From positions 137,440,096-137,504,095 of the forward strand of contig CM065802.1 in assembly GCA_033398695.1 (NCBI GenBank): a DNA stretch of 64,000 bases. Reading direction: 5' to 3'. Positions within the stretch are counted from its first letter, which is position 1, and the number at the start of each line of letters is the position of its first letter. Shown here piece by piece: positions 21,513-32,270 of the stretch. Source of the DNA: Orobanche coerulescens. Its lineage: Eukaryota > Streptophyta > Magnoliopsida > Lamiales > Orobanchaceae. Both the position numbers and the translations under genes were made by a program. The notes below the pieces were generated by a model. That model made no database searches. It had not been told where the DNA came from and saw only the letters and a program-made list of their open reading frames with translations.

Positions 21513-24205
21513 GAATGGTATCGAGCTTAGGTTGTGGAAACCTAGGTGTCGGGTCGATGGTGTCTATTGAGTTTTTGTCTCGTCGGATTTTATCTGACTG
21601 GGTCGTGTCGCGACGCGTCGCCCGAGTTGGTTTGTTGTGATTAGTATCGTGGGGCGATCATCATCTTCGTGCGACTGTGGATGTAAGTCTCCTTCTTTGT
21701 GTTGTGCCTCGTGTGACACGAGCTATTTCTTTATTATGAGTTAATTGACGGAATCCTCTTATGGATTTTGATTTCGTGATACGTGATTATTTGACTCCCA
21801 TTTTTCGTTCATATGAGGAGTAGTGTTCTGTCTTGTGCATGTTTGACTTTATTTCTTTTATCCATTGCATGAGTTCTTCAGTAATGGCTTTCGGTATTTT
21901 ACCGATCGAGTTTTATTTCGAAAATCAATTCCCTTAACCGAGTTTTTGGCATTATGGCCTTGATCATTTTGGCGAAATTCTTATGACGGAATCTAGTATT
22001 TTGTAAATGGATTTTGTGAGTTTTGAAATATTACCGTCATCGGCCTTTTTGGCGTTTTTGTGAATGGTTTTTAGCTGGTGGATTCCGGCGCGGGACCCAC
22101 GGTGTTATATTGTTCCTTGTAATTACAGAAATTTTTGGGCATTCTAGCCCATTGAATTATTTTTGAAAACCTTGAGTATCTTAGAAAATTAAAATTCGGG
22201 ACGTACTTTTAAAACGAATTATTTTCTTGCGGTGTTTTCAAGGTGTTTTCTAATGCCACAATACATTTCAAAAATTTTCGGTTGAGGACCAAAAAGATAT
22301 AGAGATATTTTCAAAAGCAGTAGCTTAGACCCAACGGTCGAATATACTGAAAGGTTTGCACTAAAAGAAATCTGACCTCATTTATGTTCAAACGCAAGAT
22401 GATTATCAAAGTCTCGAAAAAGGTCTTTTTACTACATTTTGTAAAATGATACTCAAGATAAACTGTAGTTACCAAACTGTTTTAAAAAGGTTTTTCTCGA
22501 GTTTAAAACCTATCATTCCTGTTTGCGGACCGGAAATGCGTGTATGGTTTTCGAACTTTCGTTACGGTGTTAACCCCGAATTGTGATTGAATTGGTGGCG
22601 TGAGCGTCGAGCCATTCGCCACGCATATGTTTTGTTGGCCCTCTGTGAGAGGTGTGAACTGGTGTTTACTGTTTATCGCCTCGTGGTGATTTGCTTGTTG
22701 TCGCACTAGTGTGAGTTGTTAAAGCCTGGATTTTTGTGCGTTATACACATGGGTGATTGTTTCTTGATGTTTGTGATTGTGTGCTGGCTGTCGTTCGGGA
22801 TGTTGTAATCGTCGAACGATGCCGTTGTTGTGATTTTTGTATGCGTTGATATGCTATGCTGAGTTGGCATCTCCGGTATGTTGTTTTGCGGTGTTAGTTC
22901 CATTGTATCTAGCATTTGTATTTTCGGTATGCCGAGCCGAGGCGTTTCAACCGTGATGTGCCGGGGCATGCACGCGTAAATTGTCCTTCTCGTCAGTAAC
23001 ACATTTCAAGTGTGGACTCGAGGGACACCAAATTCAGTTTTGCGAATCGGCTACCGAGACTTTCGGAGTTCGCGCTTCAGCACAGATATCAGAATCGGCT
23101 TTGAGAGGCCTTTGAAGGATGTTTCTGTTGATTGCCTGTTGTGTCGTCTCCTTGATTTTGTTGCTGTGAGTTTCGGGGACGACACTTCTTTTAGAAGAGG
23201 TCGAATATAATACCCGTATTATTTTTGGCTTCTATATTTTCTCTTTCTCCAGTCTATCGATACACTCATGTTCGTTGATACTTTCTGAACTTGTTCTGTA
23301 TTTCGGTTTCATCGTTCGAATGAACTGTGATCTTGTTTTGGGTTGATCTGGTATCGCTGTGACTTTTCCGAGTTCGGTTCGATTCTTGTGAACCTTGTTC
23401 GGAAGTGACATCATTTGGTTCTACTAGTTCTTTTATTCGAAGTGGATCGGATTTTGAACTTCTGTATATTCTACTTTGTCGACTCATTTATGTTTGTTGA
23501 CATTCGTGAGCTTGTCCTGCCCCTTGCTTTTGTTGATCGAACGAGTGTGGTATTGTTTCGGAATAACTCGTTTGTCGTTGTGACTTTTCAATCGCTATTC
23601 CCTTTCCTGTGGATCTTATGGGAATGCATGTCTTGTAGATCTCACCGATCATCACGGGAGTTGTTGTTTGAATTTTACTATCCTTCGTGTTTCGGACATG
23701 ATTGTTCGATTTTTGTTGTCTCGATCGTTTGTTTGTTTGTTCGGTTTTTGTCCTCGTTTCTTGATCGTTGAGCATTCAGGCTCCTTCCTAATTCCCTTAA
23801 GTTTGGGAAATTAGTCTCGTTTTTTATCTTTCAACCTTAGGCGGTGGAATTCCGTATTTGTTCAGCGTTTGGCTCGCGTTCTGATCAATATACCGTTAGG
23901 TTGGTCAATCGTATTGATTTTTGTTCATTGTGTTTTGCGATTGTTCGGATAATTGACTTGATTGTATTATCCATTTGATGACGCTTGTCACTTGTTGGTT
24001 TTATTATATCCCTAACGGCGACGTTGTGTTGGTCGCCGTGAAGCGTGTTTACATGCCGTATACTCTTTTGCGTTGTTTGTAACATTTCGCCGTTGGGCGT
24101 TAGTTACGCATTCTTGTGTATCTCGTTGAGTTTTTCCTGGCGGAATATTTCTTCTCCCTACTTGTTTTAAGTTTCGGGACGAAACTTCTTTTAAGGAGGG
24201 TAGAA
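21513..24205 (+). other. Element C internal region 2, non-coding
   Basis: A near copy of internal region 1. The primer-binding site is at 21516-21526 (TGGTATCGAGC, one base shorter than in copy 1), the zinc-knuckle remnant near 22998-23055, and the polypurine tract at 24193-24205. A stretch at about 22290-22760 differs strongly from copy 1 (15 to 20% by eye) while both sides are nearly identical, which is odd for a recent duplication and could be a local consensus problem. No coding capacity. Confidence 0.8.
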
Positions 24206-24689
24206 TGTAATATCCGCAATTTTCGATTTCCGGTAATTTCTTTTTTCGGCGGAAGTCTGTTTTGACGACTCTCTCATGTCCGTTTCGTCATTCTGAGAAT
24301 GATTAATTCTACACTTTTTGACATCCGAGTTCGTTTCGGTGTCGTTTTGTTGAGTTCCGTGCTTTTTAGCGACTTTTCCGCACTTGAGTTCGATTCTTGC
24401 GAATCTCGTCAAAGCTGTTGTTTGAGTTTCCCGCAAGTCCGTTTAACTTTGTTAGACGTGTTGTGAACTTCGGATTGGTTATTCGATCACGTATCGTGAT
24501 TTCCGGGCGTTTTGGGCCATTTTGTAATTTCTTGAAAGTTACGGGTATCCGTATCTGTAATTGTTGTCTCGACCCGTTTCTTGGTCGCGTATGACTAACT
24601 ATGGTATTACGCTTTCATTTCGAGTCGTTTATGTTGTCCGCGAACTTTTCGTCGTGTTCGTTTCGTACGTTTTCGGAAATCGGGTCGTC

Positions 24690-25190
24690 GAGCCCTGGCG
24701 GTGGCGGGACTGGCCGGACGGTGGCGGGACTGGCCGGACGATTGCGGGCACCGGCCGGACAGTGCGGCGAGAACCGCGTAAGCGCCTTCTGGCCGGAAAA
24801 GGCTGACGCTAACCGGCAGTGTAGCGCCGCCGGTGGCCTAGCGTCTGTGCTCCGGGCACAGGCGATGGGGTTTCGAGGTTACGGACTCGGTCGGGATCGG
24901 CGAGTAGCGCACGCCGCTGTCGGTCGTAGCGCATGCTAACCGGCAGGGTAGCGCCTGTGCCGGCCGACTAGCGACGTTACTGGATAAGTTGGTTAGTCCG
25001 GTGGCTCTTTGGGCCAATTCGGCTAGCGCAGCTTCGGCCGTAGCGCACGCTAGCGGGAGTCGGGTCGATAGGTTTGGTCGGCGGGGTTGGTTGGTGATGC
25101 CGGGTCGTGTGGGCCTGGCCGAGGGTACTCGGCGATCTGCGGCCGATAGCGCACGCTAGTCCGGGAAGGCTAGCGCACGCTAGTCTGGCC
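24690..25190 (+). repeat. Palindrome cluster in C LTR 3
   Basis: About ten TAGCGCACGCTA-like units or halves before the TATA box at 25194. The last three are nearly complete (around 25038, 25145 and 25171). Same order and spacers as LTR 1. Confidence 0.75.
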
Positions 25191-26268
25191 CAGTATAAAT
25201 ATGGCTGAGCAGTCACATTTCACTTCGTTTTTCATTTCCTTCTTTCTCCGTCCGCGAATGGCGATTCATGGGCGACGAAGCCATATTGTTTAACAACAAA
25301 ACCATGAAGTTCTGGAGTCCATAACATCAATCAATCGTCCGTTATCATCCTTTGATCCAGCGAATCAAGGTAATCTTCCTTAGAACCCTAATTTCGTGAA
25401 TTTGGGGATTTTTGCAATTTCGTCCGATTCGTTCCGTGTTGTTGATTAATTCATGATGGGTATGATTAATCTTGGTAGTATTCTTGTGTTTAACATCATT
25501 TAATCCATTGTTCTTCGTCGAATCGAAGTATATTTCTTGATTTCCTTCGAGTTGACTTTTTGGGGGATTTGTCCCCGATCTCGTTTTTCATACATTTTCG
25601 ATGGATCGATTATGGTTAAATGATGTTGTTAAACATATTCTATGGATTGTATATCCATATTTCTACTTCGAATTCCGTTTTCGTGATTTGACGGAACGAA
25701 TCGTGTTCTTGGCCGTTTTGGGGGAAATCCTTGAACTTTCGTCATTCGTTCTTTGAATTCAACGGCTTTGAGTCGTGTTATGAAATTCATTTCATTGTTA
25801 TTATTGTCCTTCGTAGTTTATGACGTGAGTTGGCGATCGGTGGAGTCGGCGGGTTCGTAATCGGTTCGTGTCAACCTACTTTGGTCGATTCTCCGCGTTG
25901 TTCTTATTCGAGGCAAGTACCTTGTCCATACTTTTCTTGTTTCGTGGATATGATGATTGGTGATCGTCTTGATTTGTTTGTTTGTTTGAAATGAGTTTTC
26001 AAAAGATTTGGTTAGCCTCGTTAAAGGCCCTCTTTCAAAACCGTGGGTGTTTTGTGATTGGTGTGGTTCGTGAATAACTATGTGAATTCTATGTATATGC
26101 TTGGTGTTCATGTTGCACTTGGTATTGTGTGTGGACGTATATTATTTCATTTCGGTGCGTTGTGGATTGACGTGGTGTTTTGCTAAGTGTTTGATGCCTC
26201 AGGCGAATTGTTTGAATATCCTTGATGTGATATGTTATTTGTGTGAATGTGTGGATATGGTTGAAGGT

Positions 26269-26413
26269 CTACGGTGGCACATGGCATGTGATCATGTGGC
26301 CGAGGATGCAACAAGTGATTGATCCAACCGTGAGAGCTCGAGATAATCTACGGTGGCACATGGCATGTGATCATGTGGCGAGGATGCAACAAGCGATTGA
26401 TCCAACCGTGAGA
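26269..26413 (+). repeat. 78-79-bp tandem duplication in C LTR 3
   Basis: Units start at 26269 and 26348, as in the other two LTRs. Confidence 0.9.
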
Positions 26414-27271
26414 TGTGTGTGATTTGTTTCGCTAGCCTCGGGAGGGTCCTTAGAGGCCTCGGGTGGGATGTCGGTGGTATCGTCCCGGTCCTAGGCGATG
26501 CGCGTGCGTGATTATGTTTCGTTGATTTTACGTCCGTTGAGGACACGTGATGTTGGGCTCTGACCCTGTAAATTGTTGGTGATTTCCTATTTGCGAAAAC
26601 AAAACATTTGGGATGTGACCCGATTGATTATTGGAAAGAGAAGGATTTCATAGTCCTAAATTGTTTTCTATTAAAACTCTCGATGGCATTTTAAACTGTT
26701 TTGTAAATTGTTCCCCTTATTTGCGATCTTTCGTTTTGGATATGTTTACCCAAACTCTTGCCTCGGGAAGTACTTTTCTTTACGTTTGGATCTTTGAGGA
26801 TTCCTGATTATTATTGTTCTTGGAACTTGTATTGTATGGCTCGTATTTTTGCACTTGTACTTGCACTAGCAAAACAGTGGAGTTTTGCTAACCCCCGAGT
26901 ATTCGGGGGGTGGATGTCTATTTTTGCATTCAGGTTTTGGAGCATAGCACAGGGTCGGCACGAAGGATGATGAAAGATGAACGATACTAATCACACGGGG
27001 ATTTGTTGATGTCGTTTTGGTCTAGCTGTATTTTCTTTTCCGCTGAAGTATCTTTTCCCCGTTGTACGGGAGTTTAGTGTATTTTGACCCCTGCGTGGGT
27101 ATGTGTTTGGAATTGAGTTGTATGTTATTATTGAAAGACCAAGTCGGTCTACTGAGTCATTTTAGCCTTAAAGGCGAGGTTTAGATGTTTGATTTTAGTT
27201 ATCAGCCTGGTAGATCCTCGAGGAGAGGGTCTACGGCGTGTAATATCCCTGAGCGGATTGGGGGTGTTACA

Positions 27272-27276
27272 GAATG
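27272..27276 (+). repeat. Target-site duplication, right copy (element C)
   Basis: GAATG, identical to 12779-12783. Confidence 0.95.
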
Positions 27277-28682
27277 CGCATAGGAGACATGAAGCATTCG
27301 AGAAACTACGTATGAGAATCAGATCTGATAACCCAGGAAGTTACCGCGAAGCGGCTGATAACGCAATTATGTTCAAAGAGATAATATGTGTCCCACATGA
27401 TGAGGAATTAAGGAATGAGATTATGAGTGAGGCTCATGATACTCCCTATACCGCTCACCCCGGTAGTACCAAGATGTACCAAGACCTGAAGAGAAAATTT
27501 TGGTGGGACGGTATGAAACGGGATGTAGCTTCATTTGTCGAGCGGTGTTTGGCTTGTCAGCAAGTGAAAGCACTACACCAATGATCGTATGGAAAGTTAC
27601 AGCCATTGACCATTCCAGAATGGAAGTGGGAAGGAATAGCTATGGATTTTGTGACTAGTTTGCCAAGGACCAAACGAGGAAACACTGCTATATGGGTTAT
27701 AGTAGACAGACTCACAAAATCAGCTCACTTTTTGCCTATCCCAATCACTTACGGATCTGAGAAGTTGGCACAGTTATATGTCCGTGAAATTGTACGTTTG
27801 CACGGAGTGCCGATATCAATCACATCAGATCGAGATCCAAAAGTTACTTCTAGATTTTGGACGAGTCTACAGAAGGAATTGGGTACACATCTGAACTTTA
27901 GTACCGCTTTCCACCCGTAGACCGATGGACAATCAGAAAGGACGATTCAAACACTAGAAGACATGTTAAGAACTGTAGTGTTGGATCAAGGTGCGAATTG
28001 GGAGCATGTTTTGCCGTTAATCAAATTTTCTTACAACAACAGTCATCAGGCAACGATAGGTATGGTGCCTTATGAGGCCTTATACGGCAGAAAATGTAGG
28101 TCACCACTTTATTGGGATGAAGTGGGTGAGAGAAATATTTTAGGGCCAGACACAGTAAGCGAGATGATCGAGATTATCCGCAAGATACGACAGAGAATAC
28201 AAGAGGCCCAGACTCGACAGAAGTCATACGCTGATACACGCCGAACTGAATTGCATTTCGAGAGTGGGGATAAGGTTTTCCTCAAGGTTTTCCCTTCTAA
28301 AGGAATAATCAGGTTTGGCGTTAAAGGCAATCTTAGGCCACGTTTTATAGGGCTATATGAGATTCTTGAGAGGATCGGCCAAGTTGCTTATAGGTAGGCT
28401 TTGCCACATAGTCTTGGAAATGTTCACAATGTTTTCCATGTTTCTCAACTGAGGAAGTATGTATTTGATCCCAAGCATGTGATTCATTAGAGTGACATAG
28501 TTCTTAGTCACGATACGAGTTATGTAGAGAGGCCTGAAGCTATTATAGACCAGAAAGTTCAAGAACTGAGGAATAAGTCGATTCCTTTGGTGAAAGTATT
28601 ATGGAGTCACCACGGTCACAAAGAAGCTACGTGGAAACTCGAAAGCAAGATGAGGGAGTAATACCCATAACTTTTTGATAAG
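27277..28682 (+). pseudogene. Element B integrase with chromodomain-like C-terminus
   Basis: One reading phase with stops at 27582, 27918, 28395, 28488, 28659 and 28668. The N-terminal HHCC zinc domain is seen in EAHDTPYTAH and ERCLACQQVK (27429-27570). The catalytic core has AMDFVTSLP (first Asp, near 27645), [14 protein letters not shown] (second Asp, near 27825) and TDGQSERTIQTLE with the third Glu, near 27925. The C-terminal part has VHNVFHVSQLRKY and then YVERPEAIIDQKVQELRN and VKVLWSHHGHKEATW (28520-28640), the usual Tekay-type chromodomain position. Most stops sit at codons that are one C-to-T change from CGA, CAG or CAA. Integrase would insert the element DNA; a chromodomain would steer it to heterochromatin. 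Confidence 0.92.
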
Positions 28683-28711
28683 GTATGTAAATTTGGACGA
28701 AATTTCTTGTT

Positions 28712-28723
28712 AGAGGGGTAGAA
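28712..28723 (+). other. Element B polypurine tract
   Basis: AGAGGGGTAGAA directly before the TG of the 3' LTR. Confidence 0.85.
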
Positions 28724-29165
28724 TGTAATGCCCCGGTCTTTTATATGCATGAATTATTACGACCTCAAGTGCGACATTAGGGTTTTGCATTCACAAATAA
28801 TAAAATTCTGACTACTGGAGTAAGTTTAGAACTATTTACACGTTTTTAATTCAGAAATTGGATGTTCGGTTATTTGGTTGGGTTTACCTTCCGAATTTGA
28901 TTTTTATGTTTCGATAGACAGAATCGTGATTCCGTCGACTTCTATATACATCACTTTTACGTTATAAGTACATTTTCAAAAGTTTACTTTTTGAATTTTC
29001 GGGTTTATTTTATGTCGAGTCGTTTTCTCGGATAATTCGCATTCCGTAAAACGCGAAACTTTTCTCCGAATTTAAGCTGTAAGTGCGATACTATAATTTA
29101 AGTATATGTCATACACACAATACTCGAGTAATTTTATCTGTGGAGGAGAGAAACGTAGAATATTA
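28724..29165 (+). mobile_element. Element B, 3' LTR, left fragment
   Basis: Matches 4903-5339 of the 5' LTR with about 3% differences and stops at the joint with an inverted LTR piece. The TATA box position of the 5' LTR lies just beyond this joint and is absent here. Confidence 0.9.
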
Positions 29166-31034
29166 TGTAACACCCCCAATTCACTCAGGGATATTTCACG
29201 CCGTAGACCCTCTCCTCGAAGATCTACCAGGCTGGTAACAACATTTAACATCTCGACAATGCCTTCAAGGCTAAATGACTCAGTAGACCGATTTGGTCTT
29301 TCAATAAAAATATACAACTCAATTACAACATATACCCACGCAGGGGTCAAAATACAATAAACTCCGTACAACGGGGAAAAGATACTGCAGCGGAAAAGAA
29401 AATACAACTAGACCAATACGACATCAACGGATCCTCGTGTGATTAGTATCGTTCATCTTTCATCATCCTTCGTGCCGACCCTGTGTTATGCTCCAAAACC
29501 TGAATGCAAAAATAGACATCCACCCCCCGAATACTCGGGGGTTAGCAAAACTCCACTGTTTTGCTAGTGCAAATACAAAGTGCAAATACGAGCCATACAA
29601 TTCACATTCCACGAATAACAATAACCAGGAATCCTCAAAGATCCAAACGAAACGAAAAGTACTTCTCGAGGCAAGGGTTTGAGAAAACCTTTAAAAATCG
29701 AAATACCATAAATCAATGGAAATAATTTATAAGACGGTTTAGAATGTCATCGAGAGTTTTAATAGAAAACCATTTAGGATTATCAAATCCTACTTTTCAA
29801 AATCCACAAGACAAAAGGGGTCACCGCCCCAAATCTTTACTTTCCGAAAAATGACATTTACCAACCCGTTGGGATTTTAGCCCCAAATCCATAAAATGAC
29901 TTTTACAAAACCATTGGGATTTTAGCCCCAAATCTCATCAACTCACAGTACACAAGAACGACCACAAGGTTCGTCTCCCAACATCAAAATCCACAAATAA
30001 AGGATTTAAAAACAAACAACAAAATACTCTTGTGCCATCCTAGCCAAGTAAGCCAAACGAACAACTTACCTCTTACACACTTAGTCGATGCATGCAATCA
30101 TGAAAACCGTTCAAAAACGCTCATTTCCGGAAATGCCAATAATCCAAATCACAGTTGCAAAATGCACCACAATTAACCGTCGATCCACACCTCCGTGGAC
30201 CCCTACCGAGACCCCGTCGGATCTAACCCGTAGTGGTTAAAAGCAAAGCTCGTCGATCCACACCTCCGTGGACCCCTACCGAGACCCCGTCGGATCTAAC
30301 CCGTAGTGAGCATACACACACACACACGTTACTCATGCAATACTAATATGCTAAGAATGTAAGTTCATTAAGAATACTCACTAGAGATGGCCACTTACTC
30401 GACGTCGTTATCAAACTCGTCAAAAACACCATAACAAGATTAAATACGGAATACACGATCCCATAACTGTAAACACAGGAGTATCATCATCAAAGACTTC
30501 AACGTTCAACGTAATCAAATCATAATCAATTCCCAAAACACATTGTTCACAAAACACACGCGTTTTGAAAGCAAGCCTTTAACGAGGCCAAACCGAAATC
30601 TTTTGAAACTTCATTTCAAACAACCAAACAAACACAACAAGACGATCACCGATCATCATATCCATAAAATAAGAAAAGTATGGGCAAGGTACTTGCCTAG
30701 ATATCACAATCGCAACGAGACGACGGATAGGACGCGGTCGAATAGCCCCGAACCCCCGAACAATATCAAGAACGCGATAGCACCACGAGTATAACGAGAA
30801 TAACACCACACGAATCATCAATCACCAAACGGAATTCAACATCGGAATCCTCGGACACCTATAAACCTCCGGAAGTAACAATAACACATGGTTACGACGA
30901 GAATCAAGGCCAAAACAACGGAAATCCCAACAAACTATCGAAGGGAAACTCATTGGGACATTTAATCGAACACTAAATGTTCAATAATTCCCAAGAACAC
31001 TCGAATCGTCGATCGAGTTAAACAAACTTGATAT
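29166..31034 (-). mobile_element. Inverted C-related Gypsy LTR fragment inside B's 3' LTR
   Basis: Read on the minus strand it ends with ...GGGGGTGTTACA at 29166, the exact 3' terminus of a C-type LTR. It shares with C the block around 29520-29590 (CCCCCGAATACTCGGGGGTT on the plus strand) and the order of other blocks, at roughly 90% near the terminus and lower further in. The other end, at about 31034, is broken inside the LTR. About 2.0 kb of B's LTR is missing at this place. Simplest reading: a C-relative inserted here in reverse, then a deletion removed its rest together with the neighbouring B LTR. Confidence 0.85.
30178..30308 (-). repeat. Perfect 58-bp direct repeat (73-bp period)
   Basis: 30178-30235 and 30251-30308 are identical over 58 bp, beginning CGTCGATCCACACCTCCGTG. 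The position in the LTR corresponds to the 78-bp duplication of C, though the sequence is quite different. A short CA run (30312-30328) follows. Confidence 0.95.
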
Positions 31035-31486
31035 ATGTTCAATAATTCACGGAGTACGTTGTACTCAGCCCTGTATATGTTTTAAAAATGTGCAAGTTGA
31101 GCAGGGGATATGACGGAGGGTGTTGAGTGGAAGTCTTTTGTTTACGATCAATGTTAGGCCCCGGTTACATATCTTCATATATGTAACCAACCATGTTTTT
31201 CCGCTACAAACACTCTTTGATTTTACTTTCTGAGTTATGTTGATTGTAATATGCTATGAAGCCTTTTTCTAAACTTCAAGGCTAATATTATAACTATGTA
31301 TCCTACTTTGGATCCTAAGTCATTCCCCCGGTATTGACTCCCCTTCATGATGCCTTGATAGGTTATGCATGGATATTCACCCCTATTTCTTATGAAACGT
31401 ATGTCTCCCCCTTCTTCCCCGCTTCTTAATTCCTACCCCGGGTCACGCTCGGGCTGTGCCGTCCTTAGGGATAAGGGGCCGTGACA
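31035..31486 (+). mobile_element. Element B, 3' LTR, right fragment
   Basis: Matches 7343-7788 of the 5' LTR, apart from an 8-bp extra block AATAATTC at 31041-31048. Ends GGCCGTGACA, then the target duplication CTTTC. Confidence 0.92.
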
Positions 31487-31491
31487 CTTTC
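31487..31491 (+). repeat. Target-site duplication, right copy (element B)
   Basis: CTTTC, one mismatch to CGTTC at 4898-4902. Confidence 0.85.
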
Positions 31492-32242
31492 AATATCTCA
31501 TTACATTCACTGATGACCATACTAGGTATGAGTCCGTGTACTTAATGAAACATAAGTCTGAAGCTTTTGATAAATTCAAGGAATTTAAAGCCCTAGTTGA
31601 TAATCAAACAGGTAGCCGTGTTAAGACTCTTCGGTCATACCGAGTGAGTACATGAGTACCGAGTTTGATGAGTTCTTGAAGGAACTAGGCATAGTATCAC
31701 AATTCACTCCTACAGCTACTCCGCAATTAAATACTGTATCAGAAAGAAGGAACCGAACCTTGTTGGACATGGTTCGCACCATGCTTAACTATACTGATCT
31801 ACCGATTTATCTGTGGGGTCACACGCTCCTTACTGCTGCGCATATCTTGAACATATGTCCTTCTAAATCCATTCCTAAGACTCCACATGAGATGTGGAGA
31901 GGTAGGAAATCAAGTCTTAATCACATTAGGATTTGGGGATGCCATGCTTATGTCAAGAAGACTAAAGTAGACAAATTGGAAGCTAGGTCTGTGAAAGGTC
32001 GTTTCATAGGATATCGAGGGGATTACATGGGATATCTATTCTACATGCACGAATATCATAGGATCATCGTTGCTTTACAAGTGCACTTCCTCGAATATGA
32101 GTTTATTCAGGAAGGATGCACAGGTAGAAATATTTCTTTAGAAGAAATAAAAGAAACACCAAATGAGACACTTGTGCAAGATATTAAAACCGAACCTTCT
32201 GAAATACAAACACAACCTCGCAAGTCTTATAGAATCACCTGA
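31491..32242 (+). pseudogene. Copia A integrase (second part)
   Basis: Continues the integrase core after B: LITFTDDHTRYES, then KTLRSYR, where the second catalytic Asp of the usual SDRGGEY block is Tyr and a short deletion near 31640 shifts the frame. From 31652 the frame carries TEFDEFLKELGI, a PQLNTVSERRNRTLLDMVR block with the catalytic Glu, and the C-terminal GRKSSLNHIRIWGCHAYV and KGRFIGY blocks. It ends in TGA at 32240-32242. The lost Asp alone would inactivate strand transfer. Confidence 0.9.
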
Positions 32243-32270
32243 GAGGTATGGATATCTGCATTAAGAGAAA

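Larger units (their letters stand above)
12784..27271 (+). mobile_element. Non-autonomous Gypsy-type element C with three LTRs and two internal regions
   Basis: LTR at 12784-15807, internal 15808-18493, LTR 18494-21512, internal 21513-24205, LTR 24206-27271. LTRs start TGTAATATCCGC and end GGGTGTTACA. Both internal regions have a primer-binding site at the left and a polypurine tract at the right, and neither encodes gag or pol. One perfect 5-bp target duplication flanks the whole structure, so the tandem form arose from a single insertion, most simply by unequal recombination between LTRs. The non-coding interior, the 3-kb LTRs and Gypsy-type termini resemble a LARD-class element. The termini are close to those of Tekay-like elements, which may supply the enzymes in trans; that partner is not seen here. 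Confidence 0.9.
24206..27271 (+). mobile_element. Element C, LTR 3 (3066 bp)
   Basis: TGTAATATCCGC to GGGTGTTACA, followed by target duplication GAATG and B integrase sequence. It matches LTR 1 with about five substitutions in the first 240 bp. Palindrome cluster at about 24690-25190, TATAAATA at 25194, tandem duplication at 26269-26413. Confidence 0.93.
4903..31486 (+). mobile_element. Gypsy/Tekay-like retrotransposon B (hosts nested element C)
   Basis: Bounded by TGTAATGCCCC at the left and GGGGCCGTGACA at the right, with a 5-bp target duplication. Order: 5' LTR, primer-binding site, unrecognised ORF, gag, protease, RT, RNase H, [element C], integrase with C-terminal chromodomain-like region, polypurine tract, 3' LTR. 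This domain order and the chromodomain make it a chromovirus; the very long LTRs and pol motifs fit the Tekay/Del group. Without C, B would be about 12.1 kb in its present state. Its 3' LTR is rearranged. The coding region has stops and at least two frame changes. Confidence 0.9.
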
